A stretch of DNA of 64,000 nt from Saccharina japonica (Eukaryota > Sar > Phaeophyceae > Laminariales > Laminariaceae), in NCBI GenBank assembly GCA_008828725.1, contig MEHQ01003547.1, forward strand, positions 440,863 through 504,862, read 5' to 3'. Positions 55,001 through 64,000 of the stretch are shown here, piece after piece. The translations under genes were made by a program, and so were the position numbers. Within the stretch, counting starts at the first letter, position 1; each line of letters opens with the position of its first letter. The notes under the pieces were generated by a model. The model saw nothing but the letters and a program-made list of their open reading frames with translations. It ran no database searches and was not told the DNA's origin.

Positions 55001-58000
55001 GGATTCTCGTTTTTTGTTTGCACGGTTTTGCCCCTGAAGCGGTGGCGGAGGCAACAGCACCAAGGATAGGGTGATGGGGCAGAGCAGGATGCGTCCTTTA
55101 GCTTTTACCCCGAGAGGCTGTGCTCCGCTAGAATGTTACCTACAGCTGGAACGTTCTGGCTGTGCACTTCGTGCTAACTGTGCGTTAGGGGGTGGAGGGT
55201 GGGGGGGGGCGTGACAGCGAACAGACGCCGAAACGAGCGACTTGCTAACCGTCACTCGGGAAGGAAGATAGGGGGACCTCGAGCTGGGCTGCCATGAAAA
55301 GAACAGTCCGCACAACCCTCTGATTTTCAATCTTGGGAGGAATCACGCCTGTCTCCGTTTGTACCATGGCCTCATCAACATGCGTGGCTTGGCTGGCCCG
55401 CTTGGGCAGGCAAAAGCAGTGCTTGCAACTGTCATCAAAAGCCTGTGCCACTTGCCCTCTTCCTCCGCCTCACAAGCGGTTTCTTAGTAGAGGACGCAGC
55501 TCACCCTTTCACGCGACTCGGCGGACACCTCGCGGCACTTTCGCACTTGGTGCAAGCAATCAATGTCTGCCCGGTCGGTGAAAACGTGCTCCGTCGCGGC
55601 ATTGTAGGGATGCGAGTTTCTATGGTTATACGACTACAGCCATGCATGAATATGAAGTACCCCGCCCCCCATTTTCCTGCCTCTCGAAAGGGATGCGTGG
55701 TCGATAGTCAACTGACTGCGGCAAGCAACAGATGGGTGCCCCCCCCCCTTCGCGCTTGGTGCTACTGTAGCAATGTCTGTCTGGCCCGTGAAAACCCAAT
55801 ATACCCCGCCCGGCATTGCAGGGATGCGAGGGTCTATGGTCCTACGACTGCGGCCATGCATGAATATCGAGTACCCCCCCCCCCCCACCCCACCCCCCTC
55901 CCCCCTCCCTCCCGTTTGCGTCCCATTCCGACTCTCACCTGGATGGGGGCGGGTTGAAGAGCGAATATCTCGTTCCTGGCGCCCTTCGTGTAACCGTTCA
56001 GGTTGATCAGGATGTCGATCCCATCCGTGTGGATCAGTCTGGCCACGTCCCCATTCTGCACCCGGGTACACGTTTCAAACAAACAAAAACGAGAGGAAGG
56101 GTAAAATCAGCACCAGGGCCTAACAAAAACGAAAGGCACTGGCTCGGCCAACAAACAAACAAAAAAGCTTGCGTTGCCTAGGGGGTCCCACAACCAGGTC
56201 GGGCTCGGCAGGTGCACATGTGACCCAACCAATCGACGGCGGTCTCCGTGCTTACCCTACCGCCCCCCAAGCGGAGATTCTGCACAAAAACGGCGCGCCG
56301 ACGCGTACCTGCAAGCCGGACACGTCGCAGAAGTGCTCCGACTCGTCCTCAATCTTGCGCCTCCACACGCTCTCGTCCTTGGGTGAGAGAGCGTAGCACT
56401 TGATCTACGCGTTGTCCCGCCGTGCGGGTTAGGGTGCGAACGGCGGTGGCGGCGGCGACGGGGGGAGGGGGGGGGTAGGTAGGGGGGGGGTTGAATTCGG
56501 GGGGATAAGCAGCAACGGGAACGAACGCATTATTAATACCAAATGTCTGGGGGTGGGGGGGGGGGGGGTACTTCATTTTCATGCATGGCCGTAGTCGTAT
56601 AATATGACCATAGATTTCGGGAGGGGGGGGGGTAAAGGAGTCGGGTAGAGAAGAAGCGACGGGAACCCACCCGTGATAATGACAATAATGATGCTGCTGA
56701 TGATGATGATGATGATGATGGTCTCACATTATAACAGCTCGTAACTTGCCTGAAAATGTATTGCCGTGGTCACAAAACAGGCTAAAAAAGAAAAGTATCC
56801 CGATGGGAAGGGAAAAAAGTACCGGTAACAAATTGAGGGAAGGCGTCCGTCGTTTTCTCTGAAGTTGCTAAATGAAATTTCGAAGGCAGCCAGTAGGCCC
56901 CTTCCCGTGAGCCTGCGCTACTATACTACTATATGAGCAACGCTGAGTTACATGGTACACATGGTGCGTCGTACATGGCTCATGGTACATTTATATGGTA
57001 TGAGCAATGGTACAACGGCAAATAAAACGCATGCATGGTTCGTACAACAAATGATACATCACATGGTACATAGTCCATGGCACCATGGGTACATGGCATA
57101 ATGGTTGGTGCATTGTACAGTACACGGTATACTGCATGGCACGTGGTACTTTACGTGGGAACATGGCGCATGGCACGCTACACGGTATATACATGGCTGT
57201 GTCGCTCTCGCCCACACGGTCGAAAGCCCATTCCAAGCCCCTCAAAGACAGCAAGAAAAAAAAAAAACAGCGCGCCCTCTACGCCTCACCTCGAAGCGCG
57301 TCCTGTCGTGCATCCCGAACACACTCTGCATCAGGTGACTCAAAGGGTGGTTCCCCAAATCGCTGCTCACGTACCCGATCCTAGTCACGACCAAAAATTG
57401 AGGCATTGGAGACGCGTGGGGGGAAAGGGGGGGCGAAGATAGAGGGGTCAATCAAAAGACCAAACGCCAGATGCGGTTTGTTCTGCACGAAACAGTCCTC
57501 CTCTTCTCTTGTCCACCCTGTTTTCCCTTAACGCACAGGCGCCGCTTCAAACGAGAAAAAAAAAACAAGAATGGGCCCAGCGGGTGGGAAGAAAAGGGTT
57601 TCAACGATCGCGTGGCGCTGCCGTGAGGGCGGGTGCCTTCTCCTAGCGTCCCCGATCGCCGGCGGGGAAAAAACCAAAACGTATTCGAGTAGGAGGAAAC
57701 CCCGAAGCAACGAAATAAAACAGCCGAGCAAGGGATAAGATAGACGCACCAAGTACAATGGGGGAAGCAAAACTTCCTTCCTTCCTTGCTCGCTCGGACT
57801 TTCGGCGGCGGCTCACCCGGAAGGGGCTTGGGTGGGAAAAAAAATACTAGGAAAAATATGGGTGTACAAAAAAGTGCAATGATCGACAGCGCAGGTAAAA
57901 CCGAAAAAACAAACAAACAAACAAACAAACAAAGAACAAGAAACGAAAACCAACAAACAAACAAAAAACAGGAAACTAGAAACAAAAACCAACAACAGAA

Positions 58001-61000
58001 CAAAAACAATTCGAAACAAAAAAGTCACAAAAGCAAACACAACACAAAGAGCAAAAAAAGGGGGGGGGGGGAAGGAAAAGCAAGAGGAAAACAAAGAACA
58101 AACACATAACCTGTACGATAACACACAAGTGCAATTACGGTTCTTACCTGACTCGAGCGCCCCTGACTTTGCGGTGGAATCGGAAAGGGGGCATCTCCAG
58201 GAGGGCCACGTTCGTCTTCACGCGCTGCGCGTACTTTCGGCTGATCTGAAGCCATCCCGGTACATAGCGACAAAAGACAGGGGGGGGGGGGAGGGTAACA
58301 ACGAACACCCGGAGCAAGGGAAAACAAAAACCGTGGGCGAGAGCGAAAACAAAACAAAACAAAACAACAGAAAAAAAAACGCGTCGTACGAGTATATACT
58401 TCGCGCAACAACCATGTGTGTGCTTGTTTTTCGGGTCGGGTCGGGTCGGGTGCGCTCTTTTTCTCGACAAGGCTAAAGGGTGCAAAAGTCCGACTGGAAA
58501 AAAAAAAAAAACTATATGGGTTCCCTACATACCCGGCCACGGTGGTAGCGGTGCGGCGTCATCAACAAACCGTGCAACGTCTCCACCAATGCTCCATCCA
58601 CTCTTTTGCGCGCGCCGACCGTATCATATAAATCACGAAATACCGGGTGCAGTACGTTAGCCCCCCTTTTAAGGGACCCCTCGTCGTGCGTTTAAAAATT
58701 GAAGGTTTCCTATGTGCCAACGTCTCTTACCAGGTAGTCGGTACCGGTCCCTTAATACCAGGTACCTGACGCGTGCTACGATAGAGGTATAAGGTATACC
58801 TTTTTTTGGCTGAAACGTTTTCTGGATGATCAGGGGCTCCTTAACCCTTTTAGGACTGCAGTCCTGTTTTGGGGACAAACCACTCTAATTCTAAGTAAAT
58901 TGTCCCCAAAACGGGACTCCAGTCCTATAAGGGTTAAGCCAAAATCGTCGGACTTTTCATCTCTGGTGTTGCAACATTTTTGTATTGTATACTTATTAGA
59001 CCATGGCATTGTTCACCGGGTAGCCCTTTCGTTTTCGTCCAAAAATCAATTTTCGGGTGAGGTATATATGGAGCTCCTTAATAAGTAACCACCCTCGGAA
59101 GGCAGAAACACGGGTGAAAACCTCTACCTTCAGCTAGCACGAGTTAAAGCGGCATGAAGCTCCCACTTCGCGAAGTTGTTTAATGCACGCGTAGCGGCGA
59201 GGTCGGCCGTATTACAGAGCGCGGGTGCTGCGCGAGAAGGCCCTACCAACCACCCGAAGTCACAGCTATAGGTACAGCTACAGCTACAACTACAACTACA
59301 ACTACAACTGCAACTACAACTACAACTACAACTACAACTACAACTACAACTACAACTACAACTACAAGTACAAGTACAACTACAGCTACAGCAGCAGATG
59401 CAGAAACTACAACAGCGCAAGACGGTGCACGAACCAAGCCAAGCCAACACACACGCGAGAGACGCCAGCCTAAGCAGCGAACAGCATGGGGCTGAAAGAA
59501 CGTTATAGTGCGGAGCAGCCAGAGGCAAGTATCCAATCGAAACATAGAACGCGAGGGGGACCGCGTAAAATCACGACCACGACCACAACCACCACCACCA
59601 CCACCACCACCACCACCACCACATCAACGCAACACACCTGCTGCATCTCCGCAAGGGAGAGGGGGTACGCCATCGCGTGGAACGGCTGCACTGAGGGAAG
59701 GACGGTATCCGAAGCCATCTGCCAAGTGAGAGAGCAACAAAAGAGGGAAGAGGGCGGTCAAAATTCCTGCCATTGCCCCCACACATCGCGCAGAGCAGCC
59801 GGTAAACAGCCCAACAGAAAAAAAGGACGAGAGCATGTTATCAATATGCCACCATGTCCGGACATGTAAGGACCGCTTGGGGTATTGACCTGACGTCTAA
59901 ATGTTCCTTACATTCCTGGACACATCGGTACGTACGAAGCATTAGTTGAAAATGAGTGTGTCCATGGGGGGGGCAGGTACTGCACGTGGCCAGAAGGAAC
60001 TTGACGAGACAAACGGCACGACCACCATTCCCCGTCCCCGAAAAAAAAAACAGCCGCGACCCAAAGCACAAAAAAACACAGAACACTAAAAACAAGAAAA
60101 CACGAAACGCATTATATACCTAAACGAACGATAAAGCCATACAAACCCTGAGGATTTTGACGATGAAAAAAAAAAACACTCTTCCGGGAGCACAAAAACA
60201 CACAAAACCCAAAAAAACACACAAAAGTACATAAAAACACACAAAAAAACACACAAAACACAACACAAAAACACACAAAACACATCAAACACACCAGTAA
60301 TAAAGAACACACTAAAAAACACAAGACACAATACACAAAAAAACACAAGACACAAAAACACAAACAAAACACACGCAAAGCACAACTATAAAGCAGCATC
60401 GGGCATATATACACGGCATTCGTTAAATCGTCTCCCTCGCCTGCTCCGCGAGCATCTTTCTCAGCGTGGCAAAGTGCTCGTCTCGGTTGGACCAGTCGCA
60501 GATGAAGACCAGCGAATGCACCAGGTTCGCGAACGCGTCCGGGAAGGCGGGCCTCAACGCCAGCGCCTTCCGGTAGCAGGCAATCGCCTGCAGGACGTCG
60601 CCCCCCTCCTGCTCGCCAGCAGAGACAGGTGTGTGTGTGTGTGTTTTTTTGGGGGGGGGATTGACCTTGTCTTGAACCCGTGTTTCTATTGAAATTGGCC
60701 CTCTTGACACGTTTAGAGCCGCACCAAGGGTGTTCGGGGTGGGGGGGGGTAGAAGCTGGTCGCTGCGGCACAGTTTGTTAGTAAGGCGGAGGGGGGGGGG
60801 GGGTGTACTCATGTGTGCACGGCCGTAGTCATATGACCATAGACCCTCGCATCCTCTACAATGCCGGGACGGGGAGCCGTTGGGTTTTCACCAACCAGGC
60901 AGACATTGCTGCACCAAGCGCGAAGCGCCGTGAGGTATTGGGCGAGTCGCATGGAGGGTGAGCTGCATCCTGCTAAGAACCGCCTCTGAGGCGGACTTGC

Positions 61001-62781
61001 ATATGGACGACAGCTTCAATGAGTTAATTTAATTTCTGGTGTGGCCACTTCCGGAGACAGCAATGGGTTTTACTATGTACTGCCTCGCGGAGCCTTACCA
61101 TATTAACACTACGTGATACGACCATTCCCCTTGTGCGGACAAAGGTTCTCCACCCCGCACAAATATCTACTCGACCGCCAGCTTTGGTGACCGCCAAAAA
61201 AAAATAACAAAAAAAAACGGCACCCTGGTTGTCTAGCTCACGCAGCGAGTGGCGTGTTTTACAGCGTCGTTGCCAACCGACGCCAACCCAACCTATAAAT
61301 ATATATATATTTATGGAGGGGGGGGGGGGGGGGGGTAGGGGGGGGGGGGGGGGCAGGGGGTAAGCAAAGCCAGCAGTGGTGGGAAGGATGACGATCGCCT
61401 TCGTCCAGCAGACCAAAGGAAGATGCTACGTACAGTACGTCAACCCCAGTTTCACTGTTATCAATATGCACACCGTAAAAAAAGATCCCACTCTGACAAC
61501 AAGTACTTTCACCCCAGGAGAAAAGAGGGTGCGGTTGTAAAGGGGTGCCGATGATACAACTCTGGCCGGCAATATAATGACCTTTTGGTCTCTTGGCATG
61601 AAGATCAATCCGGTATTTTCATTTTCGGCCAGACTGGTGCATAGCAACAAAACGGTTACACAGCTACCGGAGGGGAAACCCCCCCCTCCCCCCCCAAAAA
61701 AGTATACTATACACGATAAAACGATATCAGGGTACCTGGCAAATGCCAACAGGGTACGTATATATACCTGATAAAAGCCAACCAGTAACGCCCTTTCTTG
61801 TGCGCTCTATGAACAAAGGAATAGAAAGCAGAATATTCAGTCGCCTATTCATAGAGAGGAAGCCAACCACGAGTCACACACTGCCTACGAGGGCCACACT
61901 GCTTCCCGCTCAACAAAGAAAGGACCCTACAGCCACCCAGCCGGGAAAGCGCGTTGTGTGCTACATTTTGTTTTTCAACAAGAGCAGTGAGCGCGCGAGA
62001 CTTCCCGCTACTCTTCTGTTTCCCCAGTTTTTCCTTTCCAAAAAAAAAAAAAAATGTTTCGGAAAAATAAAACAAAACAAAAACATTTTGCCGTCCCACC
62101 GTTTCCCTCACCTTGTAGGCGCTGGCAAGATTGCTGAATGCATCTGCAAACGTAGGCTTGATGTTGATGGCCGCACTGCCCAGCAGGGGAGCGGGGATAC
62201 AACAACAGCGGAGGCGGTGGCGCATAGGAGGGAGGGGAGGGGGGGGGGGGGGGGAGGTCGCAAGTAGGAGTGGGCCGAGGAGATCGTTAGCACACTTACA
62301 ATAGGGAAAAGGAAAACGAGAGGCTGATGCTCTGCCTTGAGAGACAATACGATACGCCATGGTACACACCCGAGTCGTAACCCCGGAAACGCCGACCCCG
62401 AACATTTTTTACTGCTGTATGTTTACGAGCGAGAGCGAGTTTCCAATTTTGACGGCACCCCAAAAACTAGGGACCCCTTTCGAGCTGCCTGAAGCGTCAA
62501 CACCGTCTAACTAACGTCCACCGACGAAGAAACGCACAAAACGTCGACGACGGTTACAAACTATCCTCTGTGGCGCGAGCTCCTGGCGACAGCTATACCG
62601 TTAGGTCTGCGCCTTTTTGGTGTGTAGATGTCTCAATGTCACGCGCACACACATACCTGTAGCACTTGATGGCCTCTTGCAGCCTGCCCATGTCCTTGTA
62701 GGCGTTGCCCATGTTGCTGTAGGCGTCCGCGAATGCCGGGTCTATCGCGATCGCCTCGTGGTAGTGGGCAAGCGCGTGCCC
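47338..62781 (-). CDS. SEC/OGT-like: O-GlcNAc transferase (GT41, SECRET AGENT type), 5'-partial
   Basis: It transfers GlcNAc from UDP-GlcNAc to Ser/Thr of nuclear and cytosolic proteins. Fourteen exons splice in order: 62781-62657, 62175-62112, 60608-60441, 59718-59638, 58245-58148, 57380-57290, 56404-56309, 56055-55939, 54730-54578, 53343-53101, 52193-52072, 51243-51087, 49926-49852, 48147-47338. They join in phase into 799 residues plus stop. Residues 1-90 are TPRs ([20 protein letters not shown]). The catalytic region starts at [10 protein letters not shown]190 ([11 protein letters not shown]), K365 (FNQLYKMDP) and H443-T-T (SCNAHTTG) match catalytic or UDP-binding positions. Exons 60608-60441 and 54730-54578 need GC donors. 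The last exon adds about 245 acidic, Ser/Pro-rich residues ending [15 protein letters not shown]. The N-terminal TPRs and start are not found. Family call is very secure; GC sites and tail are less so. Confidence 0.92.
48395..48455 (-). repeat. OGT intron repeat I1, partial
   Basis: GTGCACGGCCGTAGTCGTAT followed by GGCCATAGACC is the 3' core of repeat I1, described in full at 52650-52982. Confidence 0.55.
49003..49790. repeat. 28-30-bp satellite in the last OGT intron
   Basis: About 27 units of GTAGATCGTGATATGTCCGTGATATACA shortened or lengthened by 1-2 bases; typical blocks are AGATCGTGATATGTCCGTGA and TCTTACAGT or TATACAGT. The GATC...GTGATC parts give each unit weak dyad symmetry. It lies in the intron between exons 49852-49926 and 47338-48147, starting about 60 bp from the donor. 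Confidence 0.85.
50845..50932 (+). mobile_element. TTAA-type palindromic MITE, copy 4, in an OGT intron
   Basis: TTAA at 50845-50848 and 50929-50932 flanks CCCCTTAAGAACTGGCCCCG and a right end ATGAATGGG, with the ACAAACCACTTGAAATTAG core. It matches copy 1 in inverted order and copies 2, 3 and 5 more distantly. It lies about 150 bp inside the intron following exon 51087-51243. Confidence 0.65.
51935..52018. repeat. GGCA tetranucleotide microsatellite in OGT intron
   Basis: About twenty GGCA units, close to the donor of exon 52072-52193. Confidence 0.8.
52270..52410 (+). repeat. OGT intron repeat I2, two units
   Basis: Units with the order GTACTCATTTGTTGCTCGCC, TTAGTCATTTGACCATTGG, CCCTTTCGAGACGG, then a G-run. 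Further units lie at 53415-53640 and in part near 55675-55735. Confidence 0.65.
52650..52982 (+). repeat. OGT intron repeat I1, two units plus a partial
   Basis: Each unit has GTCGGTGAAAACCCGGCGTG or similar, then CGAAATTATAGGGATGCGAG or similar, GTCATACGACTACGGCCATG and GAGTACACCCC running into a long C-tract. The third, partial unit runs into the assembly gap. Other copies are at 55495-55890 and, inverted, at 60785-60965. Confidence 0.7.
52983..53074. other. assembly gap of 92 N inside an OGT intron
   Basis: The gap is bounded by C-tracts of about 12 and 16 bases. It ends only 26 bases from exon 53101-53343. The gap was probably caused by homopolymer sequence that could not be read through; its true length is unknown. 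Confidence 0.95.
53415..53640 (+). repeat. OGT intron repeat I2, three tandem units with G-tracts
   Basis: Three units of about 75-80 bp with the order GTACTCATTTATTGCTTGCC, TTAGTCATTTGACCAT, CGCATCCCTTTCGAGACG and then 8-10 G residues. The G-tract varies between units. Confidence 0.7.
53641..54060. repeat. G-tract-rich intron sequence
   Basis: At least five G-runs of 8-18 bases (for example near 53695-53709, 53876-53889 and 53938-53957). Pro-rich minus frames over this region are artefacts of the G-runs. Confidence 0.6.
55495..55890 (+). repeat. OGT intron repeat I1, two units
   Basis: Two copies of GTGAAAACGTGCTCC or similar, GCATTGTAGGGATGCGAG and ACTACAGCCATGCATGAATA, each ending in a C-rich tract; a partial I2 segment separates them. 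Confidence 0.65.
56935..57205. repeat. CATGGTAC degenerate repeat in OGT intron
   Basis: ATGGTAC and CATGGCAC motifs recur about twenty times with 7-20 bp spacing. Confidence 0.55.
57895..58025. repeat. AAAC microsatellite in OGT intron
   Basis: Runs of AAAC and ACAA units. Confidence 0.65.
58841..58937. mobile_element. TTAA-type palindromic MITE, copy 5, in an OGT intron
   Basis: TTAA at 58841-58844 and 58934-58937 flanks a 89-bp near-perfect palindrome: CCCTTTTAGGACTGCAGTCC on the left and GGACTCCAGTCCTATAAGGG on the right, with GGGGACAAACCACTC and its partner inside. This is the best-preserved copy and lies in the intron between exons 59638-59718 and 58148-58245. Confidence 0.8.
59255..59400. 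repeat. ACTACA hexanucleotide microsatellite in OGT intron
   Basis: About twenty CTACAA or CTACAG hexamers in a row. Confidence 0.8.
59578..59622. repeat. CCA microsatellite next to an OGT donor site
   Basis: Thirteen or so CCA triplets, 15 bases into the intron from exon 59638-59718 (minus). On the transcript it is a GGU run. Confidence 0.75.
60055..60390. repeat. AAAACAC repeat in OGT intron
   Basis: Degenerate AAAACACA units for about 300 bp; the hydrophobic Phe/Cys/Val minus frames over it are artefacts. It ends about 50 bp from exon 60441-60608. Confidence 0.7.
60785..60965 (-). repeat. OGT intron repeat I1, inverted unit
   Basis: A G-tract, GTGTACTCATGTGTGCACGG, then CGTAGTCATATGACCATAGA, TACAATGCCGGGACGG and GCGAAGCGCCGTGAGG. 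It is the reverse complement order of the units at 52650-52982. Confidence 0.65.
61317..61360. repeat. long G-tracts in OGT intron
   Basis: Two G-runs of 18 and 15 bases separated by TA, followed by CAGGGGG. Confidence 0.8.
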
Positions 62782-62864
62782 CTGTGCGTTTCAGCGGAAT
62801 CGGTCGTGAGGCGGGGGAGGTTGGCGGTGATTAGAGCAATGCCAGGCAGGCCAAGCCAGCCAGG

Positions 62865-63650
62865 CACGTAACCAAGGAGATAACCAGGCAAGCAGACAGG
62901 CAGGCAAGCGAGCAAACAAACAAGCGAACAAATAGACAACCGAACAGGTAAAAACAAGCAAAGCAAGTTAACGAAGCGAGGACGCGCGAGGCCAGGAAGG
63001 AAAGCCAGCGAGCGAAGCCAGCAGGCATAAAGCGAAACAAGCAAGCGGACAACCCAGCAACCCAACAACCAAATCGAGCAAGCCAGCGACCAACTAAACA
63101 ACCAAACAACAAAACGAACCAACCATACAAACCAACCAACCAACGATTCAACCAACCAACCAACCAACCAACCAACCCACCATTAAACCAACCAACCAAC
63201 CAACCAACCAAATAACCGACCGACCGACCGACCGACCGACTAACTAACCAACCAAACCACAAAACAACTGACCGACCAACCAACCAAACAACAAACCAAC
63301 CAACAGACCGACCGACCGACCGACCGCCCGACCGACGGACTGACCAACCCACCAAGCAACCCACCAACCAAATAACCAGCCAACCAACCAGCTAGTAATA
63401 ACTAACCAACTGACTAACTAACTAACCAACCAACCAACCAATCAACCCACCCACCGACCCACCATTAAACCAATCATCCAACCAACCAGCTAACCAACCA
63501 ACCAATCAACCAATCAACCAATTAACCAACCAACCAACCGAACGACCGACCAACTAACCAACCAACCGACCGACCGACCGACCGACCGATCGACCGACCC
63601 ACTCACCCACCCACCCACCCACCCACCCACCCACCCACTAACCAAGCAAT
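62865..63650. repeat. CCAA/CCGA/CCCA tetranucleotide array
   Basis: Nearly 800 bp of shifting tetranucleotide repeats: CCAA dominates, with CCGA blocks near 63218-63240, 63306-63330 and 63567-63598 and CCCA at 63600-63638. Minus frames of Gly/Trp/Leu/Val repeats are artefacts. It lies upstream (in transcript sense) of the first OGT exon found. Confidence 0.85.
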
Positions 63651-63734
63651 TAACCATCGAAAACAACAAAACAACCCAATAAGGACGCTGTCGCCGCGAA
63701 ACCAAAAGAAAAAGGCGAGGACGAGAGGACGACG

Positions 63735-63890
63735 GGCAGGCACCACAGCTCCTCGGGCAAAAAACACGTGCGGTAAGCAAGCCTTCGTCGCACCAGCTCG
63801 TCTCGTCCCCATGGGGCATCCCCGCCAAGTGGAAATCGAGGAGTCGCTGCACCAAGCAATGGGCCGCGTCGAAGGCTCGGTGGAACTAAA
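63735..63890 (-). CDS. possible exon with ShKT-like Cys motif
   Basis: After a plausible acceptor (TGCTGTTTAG at about 63891-63900) the minus frame reads FHRAFDAAHCLVQRLLDFHL and then WCDEGLLTARVFCPRSCGAC. The C...C...CxxC spacing and the CPRSCGAC end resemble ShKT domains common in algal secreted proteins, though the first part of the domain is not typical. The donor is not clear and the frame runs into repeats. It does not look like the missing OGT TPRs, so it may belong to another minus-strand gene or be chance. Confidence 0.3.
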
Positions 63891-64000
63891 CAGCACAACA
63901 CGTGAGCCTGAACTACGTTGAACTACGTCGAACTACGTTCAACCACGTTCAACTACGTTTAGTAAGTGCTGCGCTCCCCGTTCCTGCCGCAGGCAATTCA

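Noticed and set aside
57813..58124. Hydrophobic minus-strand frames resembling membrane proteins (also 60086-60385 and 62742-63367)
   Set aside because: They read low-complexity AAAC, AAAACAC and CCAA repeats; composition follows the repeat and not selection for a protein.

Overview
This is a eukaryotic nuclear window dominated by mobile and repetitive DNA. I see one confident host gene, at the right end. It is a spliced O-GlcNAc transferase of the plant/algal SECRET AGENT type with GT-AG introns. TTAGGG-type telomere-like tracts, a full Ty1/copia family, SINEs, many MITEs and long G/C homopolymer runs in introns are also present. The OGT type and intron style would suit an alga, perhaps a stramenopile such as a brown alga, but this is inference and nothing fixes the species. 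A 92-base N gap and two single Ns mark it as draft assembly.

Layout. 1-9000: no gene recognised; the sequence is a patchwork of short-repeat arrays, MITE-like hairpins, tRNA-derived SINE pieces and a 1.2 kb terminal-inverted-repeat (TIR) element at 6917-8130. 9000-24900: more of the same, including a hAT element (10382-11862) with a perfect 8 bp target duplication, subterminal GACGG arrays and a remnant of the transposase dimerisation domain; two well-preserved SINEs; and several palindromic MITEs. 24942-30635 (minus) and 37240-43064 (plus): two copies of one Ty1/copia retrotransposon in opposite orientation, each with LTRs and a 5 bp target duplication. The first has an intact 1625-residue Gag-Pol frame; the second is broken by a 2-nt deletion and carries a 43-bp hairpin inserted in its 3' LTR. 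The first copy sits inside a 12-bp-period CCACGG/CCGTGG satellite (30641-31440). The second lies just beyond an 11-bp-period satellite (34980-37120) of similar core. Both satellites switch strand polarity in the middle.

43070-47337: no secure gene; one possible secreted-protein ORF and one MITE. 47338-62781 (minus): 14 OGT exons that splice into a continuous 799-codon partial frame (TPRs, GT41 catalytic region, then an unusual acidic Ser/Pro-rich C-terminal tail with a basic cluster). Two introns need GC donors. The introns hold a 28-bp satellite, a TTAA-flanked palindromic MITE, short interspersed repeats ending in poly-G/poly-C, and many microsatellites. 62865-64000: a long tetranucleotide array and a possible ShKT-like exon of unknown parentage. 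The 5' end of OGT is not found and probably lies beyond the window.

The genes do not form a pathway. The window records successive insertions (SINE, hAT, TTAA MITEs, copia) around and inside one conserved regulatory glycosyltransferase gene.
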